From Brevipalpus yothersi (Eukaryota > Arthropoda > Arachnida > Trombidiformes > Tenuipalpidae): a DNA stretch of 64,000 nt. Within the stretch, counting starts at the first letter, position 1. Every line of letters begins with the position of its first letter. Under the pieces are notes generated by a model, which saw nothing but the letters and a program-made list of their open reading frames with translations, ran no database searches and had not been told where the DNA came from. The position numbers and the translations under genes were made by a program. Shown piece after piece: positions 36,250 through 49,163 of this stretch. The DNA lies in the NCBI GenBank assembly GCA_003956705.1, contig QZCP01000123.1:118328-182327 (forward strand), in the 5' to 3' direction.

Positions 36250-37719
36250 ATGGGACAATTTTGATGTTTCTTTTTCTTGAGGCATTCCATCTTCTGATCA
36301 GCCAATTGATAATTTGATTTTAGGTTGATGGGCTTTATAAAACTGGATTGTACACAAAATTGAATCCGTCTGCGGTTCAAAATGTAGGAAGAAGATTATT
36401 GATTACCTTAATTACAAACCCGATCTTTGCGATTTCCAAACTCATATTTCAGTATAGTTAACGAAATTGTTTCTGGATTAAGGGAAGATAAGCTACGAGA
36501 GATCATGACTGAATTCAACTGCTTTCACCTAATTACTTAGGAAGCTGTGAAGGAATGTAGGTGCAGGTGAGGATCCAGATAGTGATGGTGGATGGCTTTA
36601 ATTGATTCCTTTTTTTGTATTCTCTTAGCCAAACTCTTTCATTTTAGCATGACTCCAAGTTACCTATGAATTTGAGGAAACTTTTCAGAACTGTTTCAAA
36701 ATTCTTATGTAATTTTGTTCTATTCTGAGGAGGGAATTCGCTACAACTTTTTTGCATAGCTTACGAGCTCTGAACTATTTTTAGGCCATACCCAGATTCA
36801 CAATCAAGTTTAATCACTGATTGAAATCAAACGTTTTCTTCATTGGGTTATGGTACATAAAACGATTGGAACAAATCATGGAAAAATTGATGCACAAGAT
36901 CAAAAGTTCAATTACAAGTGACAAAAGAAAACGAAAAAGAATACTATGGCTAAATTGTGTAGAATACATATGCACAAATGTTCTCCATGATAACTGGTAA
37001 GAAATCGATTGTAATTAATTAAAGCTTTATAGACCTAATTTTAACTCTTGTTCTTGTTCTTGTTCTTTTTCTTTTATTTTAGAATTTTCTCAATTCCATC
37101 ATCCAGTGAACTCATGTATCACGAGGAAACTTCTAAGCACAGATAATGTTTCATCAAATGAGCTTCTGACTGAATGTCCTGTAATATGGAATCATAAGAA
37201 CTCGGAGCATACTAGTCCATCGAGTTTAAAAATTGTGATTCTAGGAAATATTGTGATCGATTAATTACCCAGAAGATGCATAATCCATATGGTTGATGTT
37301 TCAGGTCGATTCAATTGATTTTCTAGAAGAAATCCAGCCGCAGGGGTGGAAAAAACCAAATGATCAAAATTGTCTATTAGATCTAATTAAAACTAAATTT
37401 AGATTCATTTTTGTTATGAATATGTAACTGGAGAAGAACAGTAAAAGAGCCAGAAAACCAATTCCAGCAATTGTAAATGATGGGAAAAGATAGAAAGCAA
37501 ACCTTCTAAACATGTGTTGAAAAACAGTGGTTTCTAAAATGAGTATGAAAAAATGTTTCAATGGTTTGGAGAGGAATAAGCAACACTAACAATAATTCCT
37601 CATCTGTTGCAGATCAATAATTTTTCATATCTATTTCATGTCTAGAAGAATTCAACATGTTTGAAGGTGGACATCCAACAAGAAATTATACAATATAAAT
37701 TTTTTGAGTGATCAAAAGG
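36250..37719. other. Intergenic stretch, no gene seen
   Basis: AT-rich sequence between the transporter and the first ionotropic-receptor-like gene. A hydrophobic minus-strand frame at 37364-37561 lacks any family motif and is treated as chance. Confidence 0.5.
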
Positions 37720-38925
37720 ATGTACGACTTGCGATATGCTTATCCTTATCCACAACTTGATGTTTTGAGAATCAATGAACATGGGCAAATTGAAGGACCG
37801 GCTGCGGCGATTGTCCAGGAAATGTGCATATATATTTTAGCCAAGTTCAATTTGACCTTTGTCACATCTGGATCAAAGATTTTTTTGAACTTTAGTGGGT
37901 CACTCGAAATGATAAAGAATGATGCTGCTGATTTTGGAATAGGAATTCTGGAAGAGATTGATCATCTACCTGAAAATATTACCAACAATGGGCCTGTAAT
38001 TGGGGGAATGGATTGCAAATTAATCTCATCACCACAAATGAATTCACGTGTATCAACTGATGGCCCAGAATCGGCTTTGTATCGGATGAATATTGTCTAT
38101 CTTTCTGTGGCTTGCTTGTCTCTCATGTTTGTGATTTATGGTGCTCAACTAGTGATCGGTTCTAAAGGCACAATCAGCCCACCTTGGTTCCTTTACATGA
38201 GATTGATGAGACAATATGTATCATACTACAGATCATTACCTTTCGTTTGTTTCCTGCTAACCTTGTCAACATTATTGCTACAGATGATATTCTGTTCTCT
38301 ACTTAATACGGAGAGAACTTCAATCACCTCGTTCAATAGGATCAATACGATTGAAGATGCTCTCAAATACGAAGCGGAAGTATTGATAAGTGATATATCT
38401 GATTGTACAAAATTCTTCAATCAAGATTATCGAATGAAGGTTATCAATGTCCAAATGTTTCGTGACATTTATGAGCAATGTATGGGCACAGGAAAATGTG
38501 CCCTCATATCTAGTAGTTTGGAGGCGAACATTATCCAAGCTGCTAGCTGTACAATTCGAAACGATTTGATTGTGAAAAACCCAATCTATTATTCACCCCC
38601 TCTGAAATCAAGTCTCGGAGGAATGATTTCCAGTAGAAGAATACCTTTAATACAAAGGAACAGGATAGACGATTTCACTTATCGTGCTGTCGAAATGGGC
38701 TTACAAAAGGAGAGAGGATTCAAATCACCAGCATCTGGGCGTAAAGTGGTAAAATTAAGAACTCAGATGGATCCAAGCGAAGAGTGTATGTCAAAAACTC
38801 TCCAGATGGGTATCTCAGACTCAGCATCCCTAACCCTACAATATTACAAAGGATGTTTCATTCTTTATGCTGCTGTGATTGTTGTATCACTTTTCGTTTT
38901 TCTAATTGAGAAAACTTACTCTTGA
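37720..38925 (+). CDS. Divergent ionotropic receptor (IR) 1, no amino-terminal domain
   Basis: IRs are variant ionotropic glutamate receptors used as chemosensory cation channels in protostomes. Single exon, 401 residues from the ATG at 37720; this may be 5' incomplete because no signal peptide is visible. The order fits the family: a half ligand-binding lobe S1 ending in the segment LPENITNNGPVIGGMDC; a first membrane helix at about residues 121-145 (MNIVYLSVACLSLMFVIYGA); a pore-loop-sized spacer; the M3-like helix at about 174-196 (CFLLTLSTLLLQMIFCSLLN); lobe S2; and a last helix ending the protein (AAVIVVSLFVFLIEKTYS). The spacing of NIT-GP and a following Cys is shared with the genes at 59681 and 61974, which define one local family. 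No canonical SYTANLAAF motif remains, so ligand and channel activity are unknown. Confidence 0.72.
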   Translation: MYDLRYAYPYPQLDVLRINEHGQIEGPAAAIVQEMCIYILAKFNLTFVTSGSKIFLNFSGSLEMIKNDAADFGIGILEEIDHLPENITNNGPVIGGMDCKLISSPQMNSRVSTDGPESALYRMNIVYLSVACLSLMFVIYGAQLVIGSKGTISPPWFLYMRLMRQYVSYYRSLPFVCFLLTLSTLLLQMIFCSLLNTERTSITSFNRINTIEDALKYEAEVLISDISDCTKFFNQDYRMKVINVQMFRDIYEQCMGTGKCALISSSLEANIIQAASCTIRNDLIVKNPIYYSPPLKSSLGGMISSRRIPLIQRNRIDDFTYRAVEMGLQKERGFKSPASGRKVVKLRTQMDPSEECMSKTLQMGISDSASLTLQYYKGCFILYAAVIVVSLFVFLIEKTYS

Positions 38926-38969
38926 GAAATCAATGATTCTGAGCATCATGTCACAGTTGTAATAACTAA

Positions 38970-39480
38970 AATTATTGACTCAGAATTCATATTTCAAACC
39001 GACCCTGATGGTAAAGGCGACAATTGTATGTAAACGTTGTATGAGCACAAGAAAATGTGCCCTCATTGCTAGTGGCACAGAAGCGAGAATTATTAGAGCT
39101 TCTAGCTGTAAACAAAGGCGATTTGATAGTGGGAAATCTTTTTTATTATTCACCTCCTTCCGAAACAAATCTCGGAGAAAAAATCTCCAATAAAAGAATA
39201 CCAGAGACACAGAGGGAAAGAGCGAAGGATTCCACATATTGGGTCGTCACAATGGGCTTAGTAAAGAAGCGAGGTTATCGATCAAGAATTTTCAGCCAAA
39301 AAAAGTAAAATTAAGGACACAGATGGGTCCAAACGAAGAGTGTGTGTCAAAAACTCTGCAAACGGATATCTCAGACTCAGCACCCCTAACCCTACAATAT
39401 TACATGTTTCATTCTGAATACTGGTGTGATAGTTGTAGCAATTTACACCTTTCTCTTTGAGGAAATTCACATTCTATTAC
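38970..39480 (+). pseudogene. Decayed tandem copy of the 3' half of IR 1
   Basis: The region repeats about 38450-38925 with many substitutions. It still reads RKCALIASGTEARIIRASSC, then YYSPPSETNLGEKIS, then ECVSKTLQTDISDSAPLTLQ, but each lies in a different frame, so at least three frameshifts separate them. The final membrane helix is also out of frame. It begins about 45 bases after the stop of the intact gene, consistent with an old tandem duplication. Confidence 0.85.
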
Positions 39481-40424
39481 ATATCTATCATTGGAAATCA
39501 TTTTTCATAGTATTACTAAATTTTAACATCAAATTTGTATTACAAAAATTGAAAATATTCAGAGTCAGATGATATAGTTAATAAAAAGGACTAGTCAGTC
39601 TGTTTTCCACAAGCTGGACATCTATCAGCACCAATACAATTAAACTTTGTCACTGAATCGAAAAAATGTTCATCAATTTCGGTGAAGCATTTGAGATGGT
39701 ATGAAGTGATGCTAGTATACATTTCATGGATCTCAAACGAGAATCAATTCTTTATATTTCACTTGTGCTGGAAAATCTTATTAGATATTAAGATATTTTT
39801 CATCCTTTGCAATGGGTCGGTCATCGTAGCTGTTCTCATAATCTTTATAAAGATTTTTCTTCCAAATCTTGAGCTGGCCAATGGATGAGTCAACTTATTT
39901 CATGTTATAACTCATCAATCCAGAACGCTAAAATTCCTTTTTTCCAAAACCTTTAAATTTGCAATGGCCCATTAGAATTCCTCAGTAAGGATGAATTGAA
40001 ACGACCTTTAAATTATCGTAAGATGAAAAAATTATAGATGAATAACTCAATAACAAACAAGAAGAGTAGAAATAATAAAGTAACCTCAATTTGGTCAAGA
40101 ATCCGCGATGCTATCGTTGATTGTGTGAGTGAAATGAGAGGAACTCCTAGTTGAAGGAAAATTCTTTTATATTCAAAGAAAGAGATTGCTAGATTGTGCA
40201 ATGGAATGAGAATATGGATATGGATATGCATTCAAGAGCTGAGCAAGTAGATAGTCCGCAAAAGAGATAACTTAGTTAATCTAAAATCAGAAAACTATTA
40301 AAAGTAGAGTTAATTAATAAATTACACAGATCTTCAGGTAATGTCTTTCTTTCCAGTCTTGAGTGAGATTGTCATTATTCAACAGTGATTCCTAGCATTT
40401 GTCCAGCTACCACAGTGCACGATG
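39481..40424. other. Intergenic stretch, no intact gene
   Basis: AT-rich. A hydrophobic frame at 39682-39888 could be a further relic of an ionotropic-receptor last helix, but similarity is too weak to call. It also includes the 3' flank of the minus-strand glycosyltransferase. Confidence 0.4.
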
Positions 40425-43400
40425 CTACCGTGTCTTAACTTTAAGCTTGGATGGTACTTTAAAGACTGAAGGTTTTTTCGGAGGCTTCGGAGGTTGAAGT
40501 GGGTCAACGTGAACCCATGTGAATAATTTTCTGAACTGAATATCCAGTCTTGAGTATTTTAAACTATTAATTCCATCGTGCTTGATTCGGCGTCTGGCAT
40601 TGAAAAGCTTTGCATATCTGTGAAATAAATAAATATGAAAGATTTGAGTTCAATCGAAACGAAGTAATGAAGTAATCATTCATTTGATAGGAATGATCAC
40701 TGAGAAATGAGATCAGAACTGTAAATAAAACATCAAATTAGCCATGAACCAGAATATTAAGAAAGCCTTCTAAACGTATCTCTCTATTTCTGAGAGAAAA
40801 TTTTTCTCCTCTCAAGAGCTCAAGGTGCTTGTTTTCTTTTCATGATTGAATTTTTGCAAGAAGCAGCACAACAATAGGTATTGAATTATGTATATGGGAA
40901 GTAAAACATGAATGAAAGAAGAAGAAGATTTTTTCAACATGAGAAAGCTGTTCTCTCTTCTCCTCTAAGGAAGCAAGAGAAAGCGAAAGCGAAAACGAAA
41001 TGGATGATATCATTCAAACTGTAGAGTACAGTGGAGTAAAACCTTGGATCCTAGACATGAAATACTTCCCTACCATCAGCCAGATTCAATGATCGATCTC
41101 ATGAATTATGATTCATGTGAGCTCACAATAATTTTGTCAGAATAATTCTGTAGTAGTCTGATAAAAGATCAGTTAGGGAAGTGATTCACCGAATAGGACA
41201 AACAAAGAATCAAGAATTAAGCCAAAGAGAGGTCATGATAGCATGCGCCAAAAGCTAATTAATTCAAACTCTCTAACTGATTATGGACCTCAAATTTTTC
41301 TGGACAAATATGCATGTACCTGTAATGTCGAGAGAACCCTATAAAAAGCATAATGATCTTCTGCTGGAAATGCTTTGTGGCTTCTGGAGTATGATTGGCG
41401 AATAAAAAAAAGATAATGGTCTGTGGATACATAACATGGGCATTGTTCATTTGTTTGTGACCAAGTTATGAAGGGCAGTGATGATAAATCTCTTTTCCTT
41501 CCAGATAGTGAGATAATTAGATGGTATCCATGAATCTCGAGGGAATATAGAGGAGAATAAAAATATTACAAAGGTCATTCCGGAAAAACAGAGGAGATTG
41601 TTTTTGCTAAGCTTTATGATTAGACTTGAATGCTTTTCCATGGTTACTTAGCAGAATAAGTAGGACCAGTTAAGAGAGAGGAAGAAAATATACTCAAATT
41701 GAAGAAGAATGGAAAAGAAGATGCTACATCGAATCGAATATCAATATTATTTCTCCTCTTCACCAAGAACAACATGGCGTGATTTGAAGAAACCTGAAAT
41801 AAGCCTGAAAAAATTTCAACCAAAATGAAGCTTCAAATTGAGATTAATCGGAATAGCTCCTCACAAAATGAATAATATCAAGGAGAACACGATAAATAAT
41901 TCACTTCATTTAAGTAGCCTACCAACACTATAGGGAATGAGAGCGCAATCTAGTCGAGGAAAAATTGATTCGAAAAAAGATTCATCTTCCACAACTTAAA
42001 GCAAAAAATTGCACCATTTGAATGGGGAGATTTTTTTCTTCGTGATTCTCAACTCTCAGCATTCCAAATTCAAAGATGTGAGCCTTCAGATCGAGAAAAT
42101 TCACTCCAAATTGAACACGAAAGCATAGCCACTCAGATAACAGATGTACGGTATAAAAGAATCGTCCAAGTTAATGAGAGAAGCTCAGCAACATGGTAAT
42201 AAAACAAAATTATGGAACTAATTTTTTGAAGAAAAGAATTTTTCAACGCAAACATAAAATTAAAAACATTGTATGCAATCAGTATGTGCTTAAGAAAGTG
42301 TAAACCAACAGCTAGCTTATTGTGGAAGGTTAATGTTGAAGAAAGCAAAAACAATCAAAAGGTTACAAGCTGAGAAAAGAAAGAGAAAGTTGATCAGTAC
42401 AATTAAAGCAAGAGAACTGTGACTTTTGTCCAACTTTTTTCCTTTCACCCTCAAATTCAGTTAATTGAATTGTCTGCTTCAAGTTCTCAAGATTTGATTG
42501 AGTCAAGAGAAAAGTGTCCAAAAAAAAGAATCGAAAGTCAACTCAGTTACCATGAAATTTCAGTATAGAAATGTAATACTGTTTTTTTATACACCTGATC
42601 AACAATAAGGCTATAAACAGTCTGAAACAATACCTCACTGTTATCAATTCACAGTCAAGAAGAAGCTGATAAGAAAATAGTAAATCAAAGAAGCTGTATA
42701 TTGTTATGGATTATCTTGACTCTCCTCCTTGATCCAAGTATTTGATGATAGTGATGATGAGAGTATTTCATCACTCTTGTGATCATGAAGTGGTTTCTCT
42801 CTTACTCATTACTATAGAATAATGATATCTTTCAAGAGTGTCAATCAATACTTAATTGGATAATAAATGATCAAGCTTAATGGAATGCAATGACTTGGAA
42901 TTAGAGTAATACAAATTGCAATAATTTGGGACCTATTCCCTAGATTGTAATACAATCATCAAGAGCTACATACAGTCCCATTTACACAACGGATGCCAGT
43001 AAGAAATGATGGAAAGAGAGAGAAAGAAAGAGAAAAAGAAAGAGGAAGAGGGAAAGAGGACCAGTGATGATTGAGCGAAATGTCTGTACAATGTGAGCAT
43101 TCAGTCAATAAGCAGAAAATATGTGACACGTTGTCGAATAACGGGAATGAATATTGAAGATAAAAGATGCTCTAGAAGCGACGGAAGTAGACAATTAGTT
43201 GTGAGAGCTCTCAATAGACAGGCAATAATGTCATATATATATATAAATAAAAATATATAAGATGGACAGTAAATTGGAAGAATAGTAAAATATTCTGTCC
43301 AAACATTCAGAAGTGATTGTTTCGAGGACATTCGCAAGAGAGTTTCAAGTCACGCATATCATGTCGTATTGGAACATGTACTTATTCGTGATGGAAGAGG

Positions 43401-44181
43401 AAAAAGAATTTTTCTTTGCGAGCTGGTAGCTTCATTATTGGATTGAAAAGAAATGTCAAATCGCCTACATTGGAATGGAATCACAATTCGAAAAATAATA
43501 AGATATCAGATGACATGGCATTTCTGTTCTCTCAAATTGGATGAGATTCCGGTGAAAAAGCGGTCAAATTCTGGTGGAAATTGATAGAGAAAATATTGGT
43601 GGAATGAAGAGCATCCAAGAACTTGTATCAGAAGCTGGTTTTCAAGCAAGCAAGATGCTTCTTCTTTTTCTTCCATTCACTATCATTATCATGGTGTGTA
43701 ACTGAACTTATCAAACTTGTTTTCACCATACTAACTGATGTCAATGAGAGCGGATGTGATTGCATTGCGATCATGAGTGAAGATCAAACCAGTTGGCTTG
43801 ATTATGCCGACCGGGTTAAGTGAACATGGTTAACGAGAGTGTGTGTGTAAGAGAGAGATAAAGTTTGAAATTTCAGTCAAAATAACAAGCTAGTAGGAGA
43901 AGATATTGGCCACAAGCGTGTACTGTTATTGTTTCAGGAATTATCGTCTTCTCTAACCAATGATAATGATTGTTCATACAGATAAAAAGAGAGAGAGAGA
44001 GAGAGAAATGGATAGAAAAAGAGGAAGAAATGGATAGAATCGATGGGGAACTTTTGAGTTGATTGGGAGAGGATCAGACTGATGGTACCGTTAAACAGGA
44101 CATATAAGATATAAATAATTCATAATGATGAACCAAAGCGAGAAAGAACCTTATCCAGGACACGTTTACAAGCCTCGCCTT

Positions 44182-44218
<37 letters not shown>

Positions 44219-46854
44219 TCTCCTTCATTGAGTGAGTTCGATATTTTCTTGAAAACATTATTAGATAGTTAAAGTTTGAAAAATTTTTGCATGATGGACC
44301 GTTAATGCAACTACCACTCTTGATTACATGGCTAATAATAAGACATTTACGATAAGTATGAAAACGATTCAGAAAAGAGTTCAGATCAGAGCAGATCGTA
44401 TATACCATGAGGAAAGAATTAAAATTGATACTAACCTGTCAGGATTAGGCGCGTCTTTGACGTGCTTTAACATTGTATATCTAGCATATTTGGCTGGTGG
44501 TCGAGATATTCGAAATCCACCATACAAAATACGGCGGGACATGTCATCATCTTCACCGCCCCATCCCCAGTATTCATTTGAGAATCCATTCAGAGCGATC
44601 AATTGATCGCGAGATAGTGCGCTTACTCCACCAAAAATACTTTCATATGGTAATCTGGATGATTAGAATGGTGAACAGAAGAGCAAAAAAAAAGAGTAGA
44701 ATCGGTTATCCGCATATTGTGAAGGTAGATTGTTCTTTTTCATCTCTTCTACCATAACCACTACAACAACTACCACTACTATACGTGGGGAGACAGGCTT
44801 GATGGACATGCATAACACTCATGTCCATTATCATGAAAATCAGTCAACTCTCAAATTGAGTGGTCTGGTTACTTGAATGTTTCCTGAATACTTTGCACTT
44901 GCTTCAATCTCTCACTCTATTGCGAGATACAGAATCTTTCTCGATCTCTGACCTCATGTCACTCACCAAAAGTGAAGGTAGAAAAAAAATGTTTGTCTCA
45001 GCCTTTTTCTATATCTCTCTCTCTCTATTACTTTAACTGTATTCGACTTATATCACTGATTTAGTCAGGCTGGAATTACTTGCTTGAACTGATGACAGTT
45101 TTCATGAGGCTTAAGAGTAAGAAGAATTTTTTTCTCTTCAGTCCGGACATTTGATAGAAATGAATGTCTTCTGGATAACTAGCTGTTAGAAAAACTGTTC
45201 AAGAGAGAAAAAGATGGAGATAGAGAGAGAGAGAGAGAGAGGTGCAATAGATTCTGTAGGAATGTAGGAACCAGATGGATGGAGAGGAAGATGATGATGA
45301 AACATGAATTGATAGCCTTGTCATGATGAGGCTGTGAAAAAAAAGGTCATAATGACCGGATAAGCTGTATAACTGGTTACTCACCGGTATTTCATTGTAT
45401 CTATAGCCACTGACATATGGCGAGGTTGCTCTGTGCATCTATATATATTTCGATCATCTTCAGGAATCAGATCCACATCATGAAAAATGAAGCAGTCATA
45501 ATTGTTCTGCTTAATGGCTTCATTGAAGCCAATGTTAAATAATTTGGCACGGTTAAAACTAGTGTTTCCAATCTGAGGTGGAAGAGAGAGAGGGAAAGAG
45601 AGAAAGAGAGAAAAAAATCAATGAAAATAATGGAAATAATGATTCAATGTTTTCCGAATTACAGTCAGAAATGAAAGGAAGTGAGCAGAAAAAAAATAAC
45701 AAATGATAATGATGGTGATGGTCGTGAAGAAAGGGAAGGTAAAGATGAAGAGTTAATTTGCTATCAGTTATACAGTTTTGGGAAAACAAAAATTAACTAT
45801 GAAGAGAAAAAAATACACTCTTCTCACCTGTTCAATCACGTAGACACAGTAATCAACTTGCTGCCTTAATAGAATTGGATGTATGTTGTTGAGAAATGTT
45901 TTCAAGTGATCCTCTCGATCTCTGTACGGTATGATTAAGGCCACTTTTTGGCGAGCTTTACATTCAATATTCTTAAAGCAACCTCCCGGCAATAATTGTG
46001 GATATTTACCTTCCAGTGTTGACCAATCATAAATATCTCTGAGAACTTTTAATTTACCGACTAATCAATCAATCATGAATCGAATGGAATTCCAAGATGA
46101 ACATGAGGAGAAGAAATGAAAAGAGTTTGATTAAGAAGGTGTTCATAGTAAAGAAATTTTCACACACACAGATGATGGAAAGAATGGTTAAATGGAAATA
46201 AAAACATGAAGATATCAGAAAGTTCTGATAAATATACTCACCTAATCTTGGAGGTACAACTGGACAAAATTCGGAATGACTAGATTGTGAAGCCTGAAAT
46301 GTGCTAACTTGAGCAGTAGGCACCGAATGAGAAGACAAAATTGAGGATAAAAGTGAGGAAGAATAATTTGAATCACGATATTCATCATGTTGTGATAATT
46401 GTGAGGCACTGAGATTTGGTTGATTGGAGTGATGCAATGATTGTGGAAAAATTCGAGCAAAACTCAAAGATCTTTCCTGCGGATACGGATGAAGCTTGAT
46501 GTTCTCAGCATCCATCGATTCCAACAGAGATGCTGACGCAATTGATGCTGATGCTGAGGCTGATGATGATGTTGATCCATTGGATTTGATTTCAGATCTC
46601 ACCGGCCACCAAAGACCATTGATCACCGATGGTGATGAATGTGTTGGCATATCACTTAATCGTTCGGATGTGATCAAAAAGTTGGATAAATATTGAACAA
46701 AAATTAACAATATCACAAGTATACCAACTAACTTGTAGACATGATTTTTCCACATAATTGCTTGGGAGTGGTACTTATGGCCATTGTGACCACTATCCAA
46801 TGGCTGATACATACTTTTGTGCACGAAAAAAATCGTGCAATAATCATCCTTCAT
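40425..46854 (-). CDS. beta4GalNAcT: Beta-1,4-N-acetylgalactosaminyltransferase (beta4GalT family)
   Basis: Golgi type II enzyme transferring GalNAc (or Gal) from the UDP-sugar to terminal GlcNAc. Exons in coding order: 46854-46242, 46036-45828, 45572-45385, 44654-44436 and 40617-40425, phases 1, 0, 2, 2, giving 473 residues. The start could also be the in-frame ATG at 46812. Short cytoplasmic tail, membrane anchor at about 41-60 (LVGILVILLIFVQYLSNFLI), then a Ser-rich stem (about 85-195). Catalytic landmarks: VALIIPYRDREDHL, FNRAKL, metal-binding HDVDLIP (about 305-311), WGWGGEDDD (366-374) and the MLKH metal site. Where Gal-specific enzymes have Tyr just before FGG, this one has Ile (about 343), the residue seen in invertebrate GalNAc transferases, so GalNAc donor use is inferred. 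The final exon encodes HDGINSLKY and lies behind a 3.8-kb intron with no other gene in it. Confidence 0.93.
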
Positions 46855-47980
46855 AGAAGGAATCGATATTTTATTAACATTTTACCAACATTTTGATCAT
46901 GCAAAATATTATCATCATCTCTCATCATCATCAGAACATTCTCACATTTAGACAAATCAGTGAATAAAAAAAAGTAACTCGACTAACTTGACTTGCTCAC
47001 TTCATTCAATTCAATGCTAATCTCCCTCTAAAATATAGTAGTGACATCTATTGGGGTTTAAGTTACTTCTTTTTTGATTTTTTTGACTTTAATTTTTCGT
47101 AACGAAAAAACTTTCGTTCAAACTTTTGCAACGATAATAAGAATGATTCAAATAGAGACTTAGATTTACAATGGTTCAGATAGGATGAAGATACGAATTG
47201 GAATTGTGAGAAATTAGTGTGTTCATGTTGATTGTGGGTTGTTTGCTCCGGTTGGGATTACTTTTGAGCTGGTTAGTGTAGGGTTATGGCGTATTTTGCA
47301 AGATTTTAAAAAATTTTAATGCGTTTGGAGCTGTCAATTGCTCTAGGGTTTACTAGGGTTTATTAGTTGGAATTTTTTATTGAGAATTAAATTGTATTAT
47401 CAGTGGATATGGGAAAGAGGAAGAGAATCGTTTCGGATAGATTTTCTATCTTCTTGTGTTCTATAGCTTCAGATAATGTTTCCATAGTTTGTTGCTTGAG
47501 CTTGCTCTATGAAGGAGAATTATTTTCTTATAAGATAGACTACAGAATTGAGATCCCCATATCCCTCCATTTTTACCATATGCACCAGTTTTTTTCTTAA
47601 ATCATGAAAAATCAGTTCAACAAAAACTTAGGTGAAGACACTAATGAGGGGGAGGAATCAGAGTGACAATAAGGCCTGAAGATTAGAGACACTAGGTTGC
47701 GCTTTGATTATGACTTTAGGAAGTCATGATTTAAGAAAAAAACCGGTGTAATCAGGTAGTTACTAAACCAGAATCAATCAGTATTAATAGAAACAGAACC
47801 TCTTGAAATCCGAGTTCTAAGGAAAATAAGTTTTGGAAAAACTGAAACATATCATGATAGTTAGCTTTTGTGAGCGGATTGTATGCTCTTCACTCCAGAA
47901 AGCTTTAGAAAAGAATTCTCTGTGATTTGTTCTACCAAAGCGATATCATATTCGAACACAATAAAAGATGTTTTTGAATT
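46855..47980. other. Intergenic stretch, no gene seen
   Basis: Presumed promoter side of the glycosyltransferase and 3' flank of lipase 1. Only short random frames. Confidence 0.5.
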
Positions 47981-49163
47981 TCAACAAGAAACTATTGGAT
48001 TTGATGAGGTGTTGATACAAGTTCGTTGGAGAAACGGATGATCAGCACATCTAAGTCGGCTGAGACCAACTTCTCGGTTACTGTACAGCTGAATTATTGC
48101 ATCCGGACATGGGCCATAACGATATAGACACCTACCAGAATAGGCTGAAACGTAAACTCCAACCGCAAAAGCGTGGGAACATGGTGTTCCTGGCATCACA
48201 AGACATGGCTCTTGTTCGGTGAGAAATTGGTTTGGGTTCGCATAGTAAACACAATCAGCATCTACCTCAAAATAGCCAAGACGACTCAGAATCAGTAAAC
48301 TATCAACCACCGGAATGTTTGGTGCCAAAGTTGTGAATATGACATCGACAAACTTAGCACTTGTACGATTAACGAGAGGATAATTACTTCTTCGGTATGG
48401 AACGAAAGGTAATTCGAGAGCTGTGGAATAAGACACCAGATTTGTTGTGATTGTGAAAAATTCAGTGAAAAGGATTTCATCTATCATACATACCAACCAT
48501 TTGATTGAAGTGAATATCATATTTTTGTCGACAATAGTCAGCCATTGGACTCAAAAATTGGGTTCCCGCAGAGAAACCTAATGTGAAAATATCTTCCTCT
48601 TTAACATCCTTCTTTTTTATCAAATATTTCACAAGATCACATGTTATCCTTCCATTGAGAATCGTGTTGGTCAATGCAAGATATTCATTTACGAAAGGAA
48701 TCCGAAGTTTTCCAAACACTCTTGGATTAGCTGTTCGAGCCCAATCAACTACAACCGCCCAATCATATTTTTTGAAGCATGTGGATATCAGGAGAAGATT
48801 AAAAGTTTCATCATATTCAGTGAGAAAAGCATGAAGAACTAGACAAATGCTCGATTTTAGCTCTATCTCACCACAAGGAACGAATCTATCAGGTTTTTTT
48901 CTGCTTACAGCAAAACATCGAAGGGTATCCTTGCTGGACAGTTGTGGACACGCTGCTATCGGAGGAAGTGCTAATGGATACAAGACAAAAAACAATGGCT
49001 CAAAGTAGCCATATTCTTCATCAAACAGTCCTTTCAAGCATGGTATGAAAACTTGTGGATTGATTGGATCTGCTCTTTCGGGACCTCCGATGGGATAATC
49101 GAAACGATCGAAACGAGAACAATCAATCAGAGCTGGAAACAGTAAAATTATAAGACGACACAT
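47981..49163 (-). CDS. Secreted lipase/phospholipase A1-like protein 1
   Basis: Pancreatic-lipase superfamily (alpha/beta hydrolase) that would cleave acyl esters of glycerolipids outside the cell. Exons 49163-48494 and 48420-47981 (73-base intron, phase 1), 369 residues. The start at 49163 places a signal peptide (MCRLIILLFPALIDC) first. Nucleophile elbow GFSAG with Ser198. After the intron comes ALELPF, where the family's catalytic Asp (as in GLDPA) is replaced by Glu. Then SAKFVDVIFTT and GYFEVDADCVYYANP, matching the VDVIHT and GHLDFFPN blocks, and finally the catalytic His in GTPCSH. Only seven residues separate the two cysteines before this His, a short lid as in phospholipases A1. It is the first of three tandem copies on this strand with the same intron position. 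Confidence 0.85.

Noticed and set aside
41259..43823. Open frames in the large glycosyltransferase intron
   Set aside because: Short and unrelated to any family; best regarded as intronic noise.
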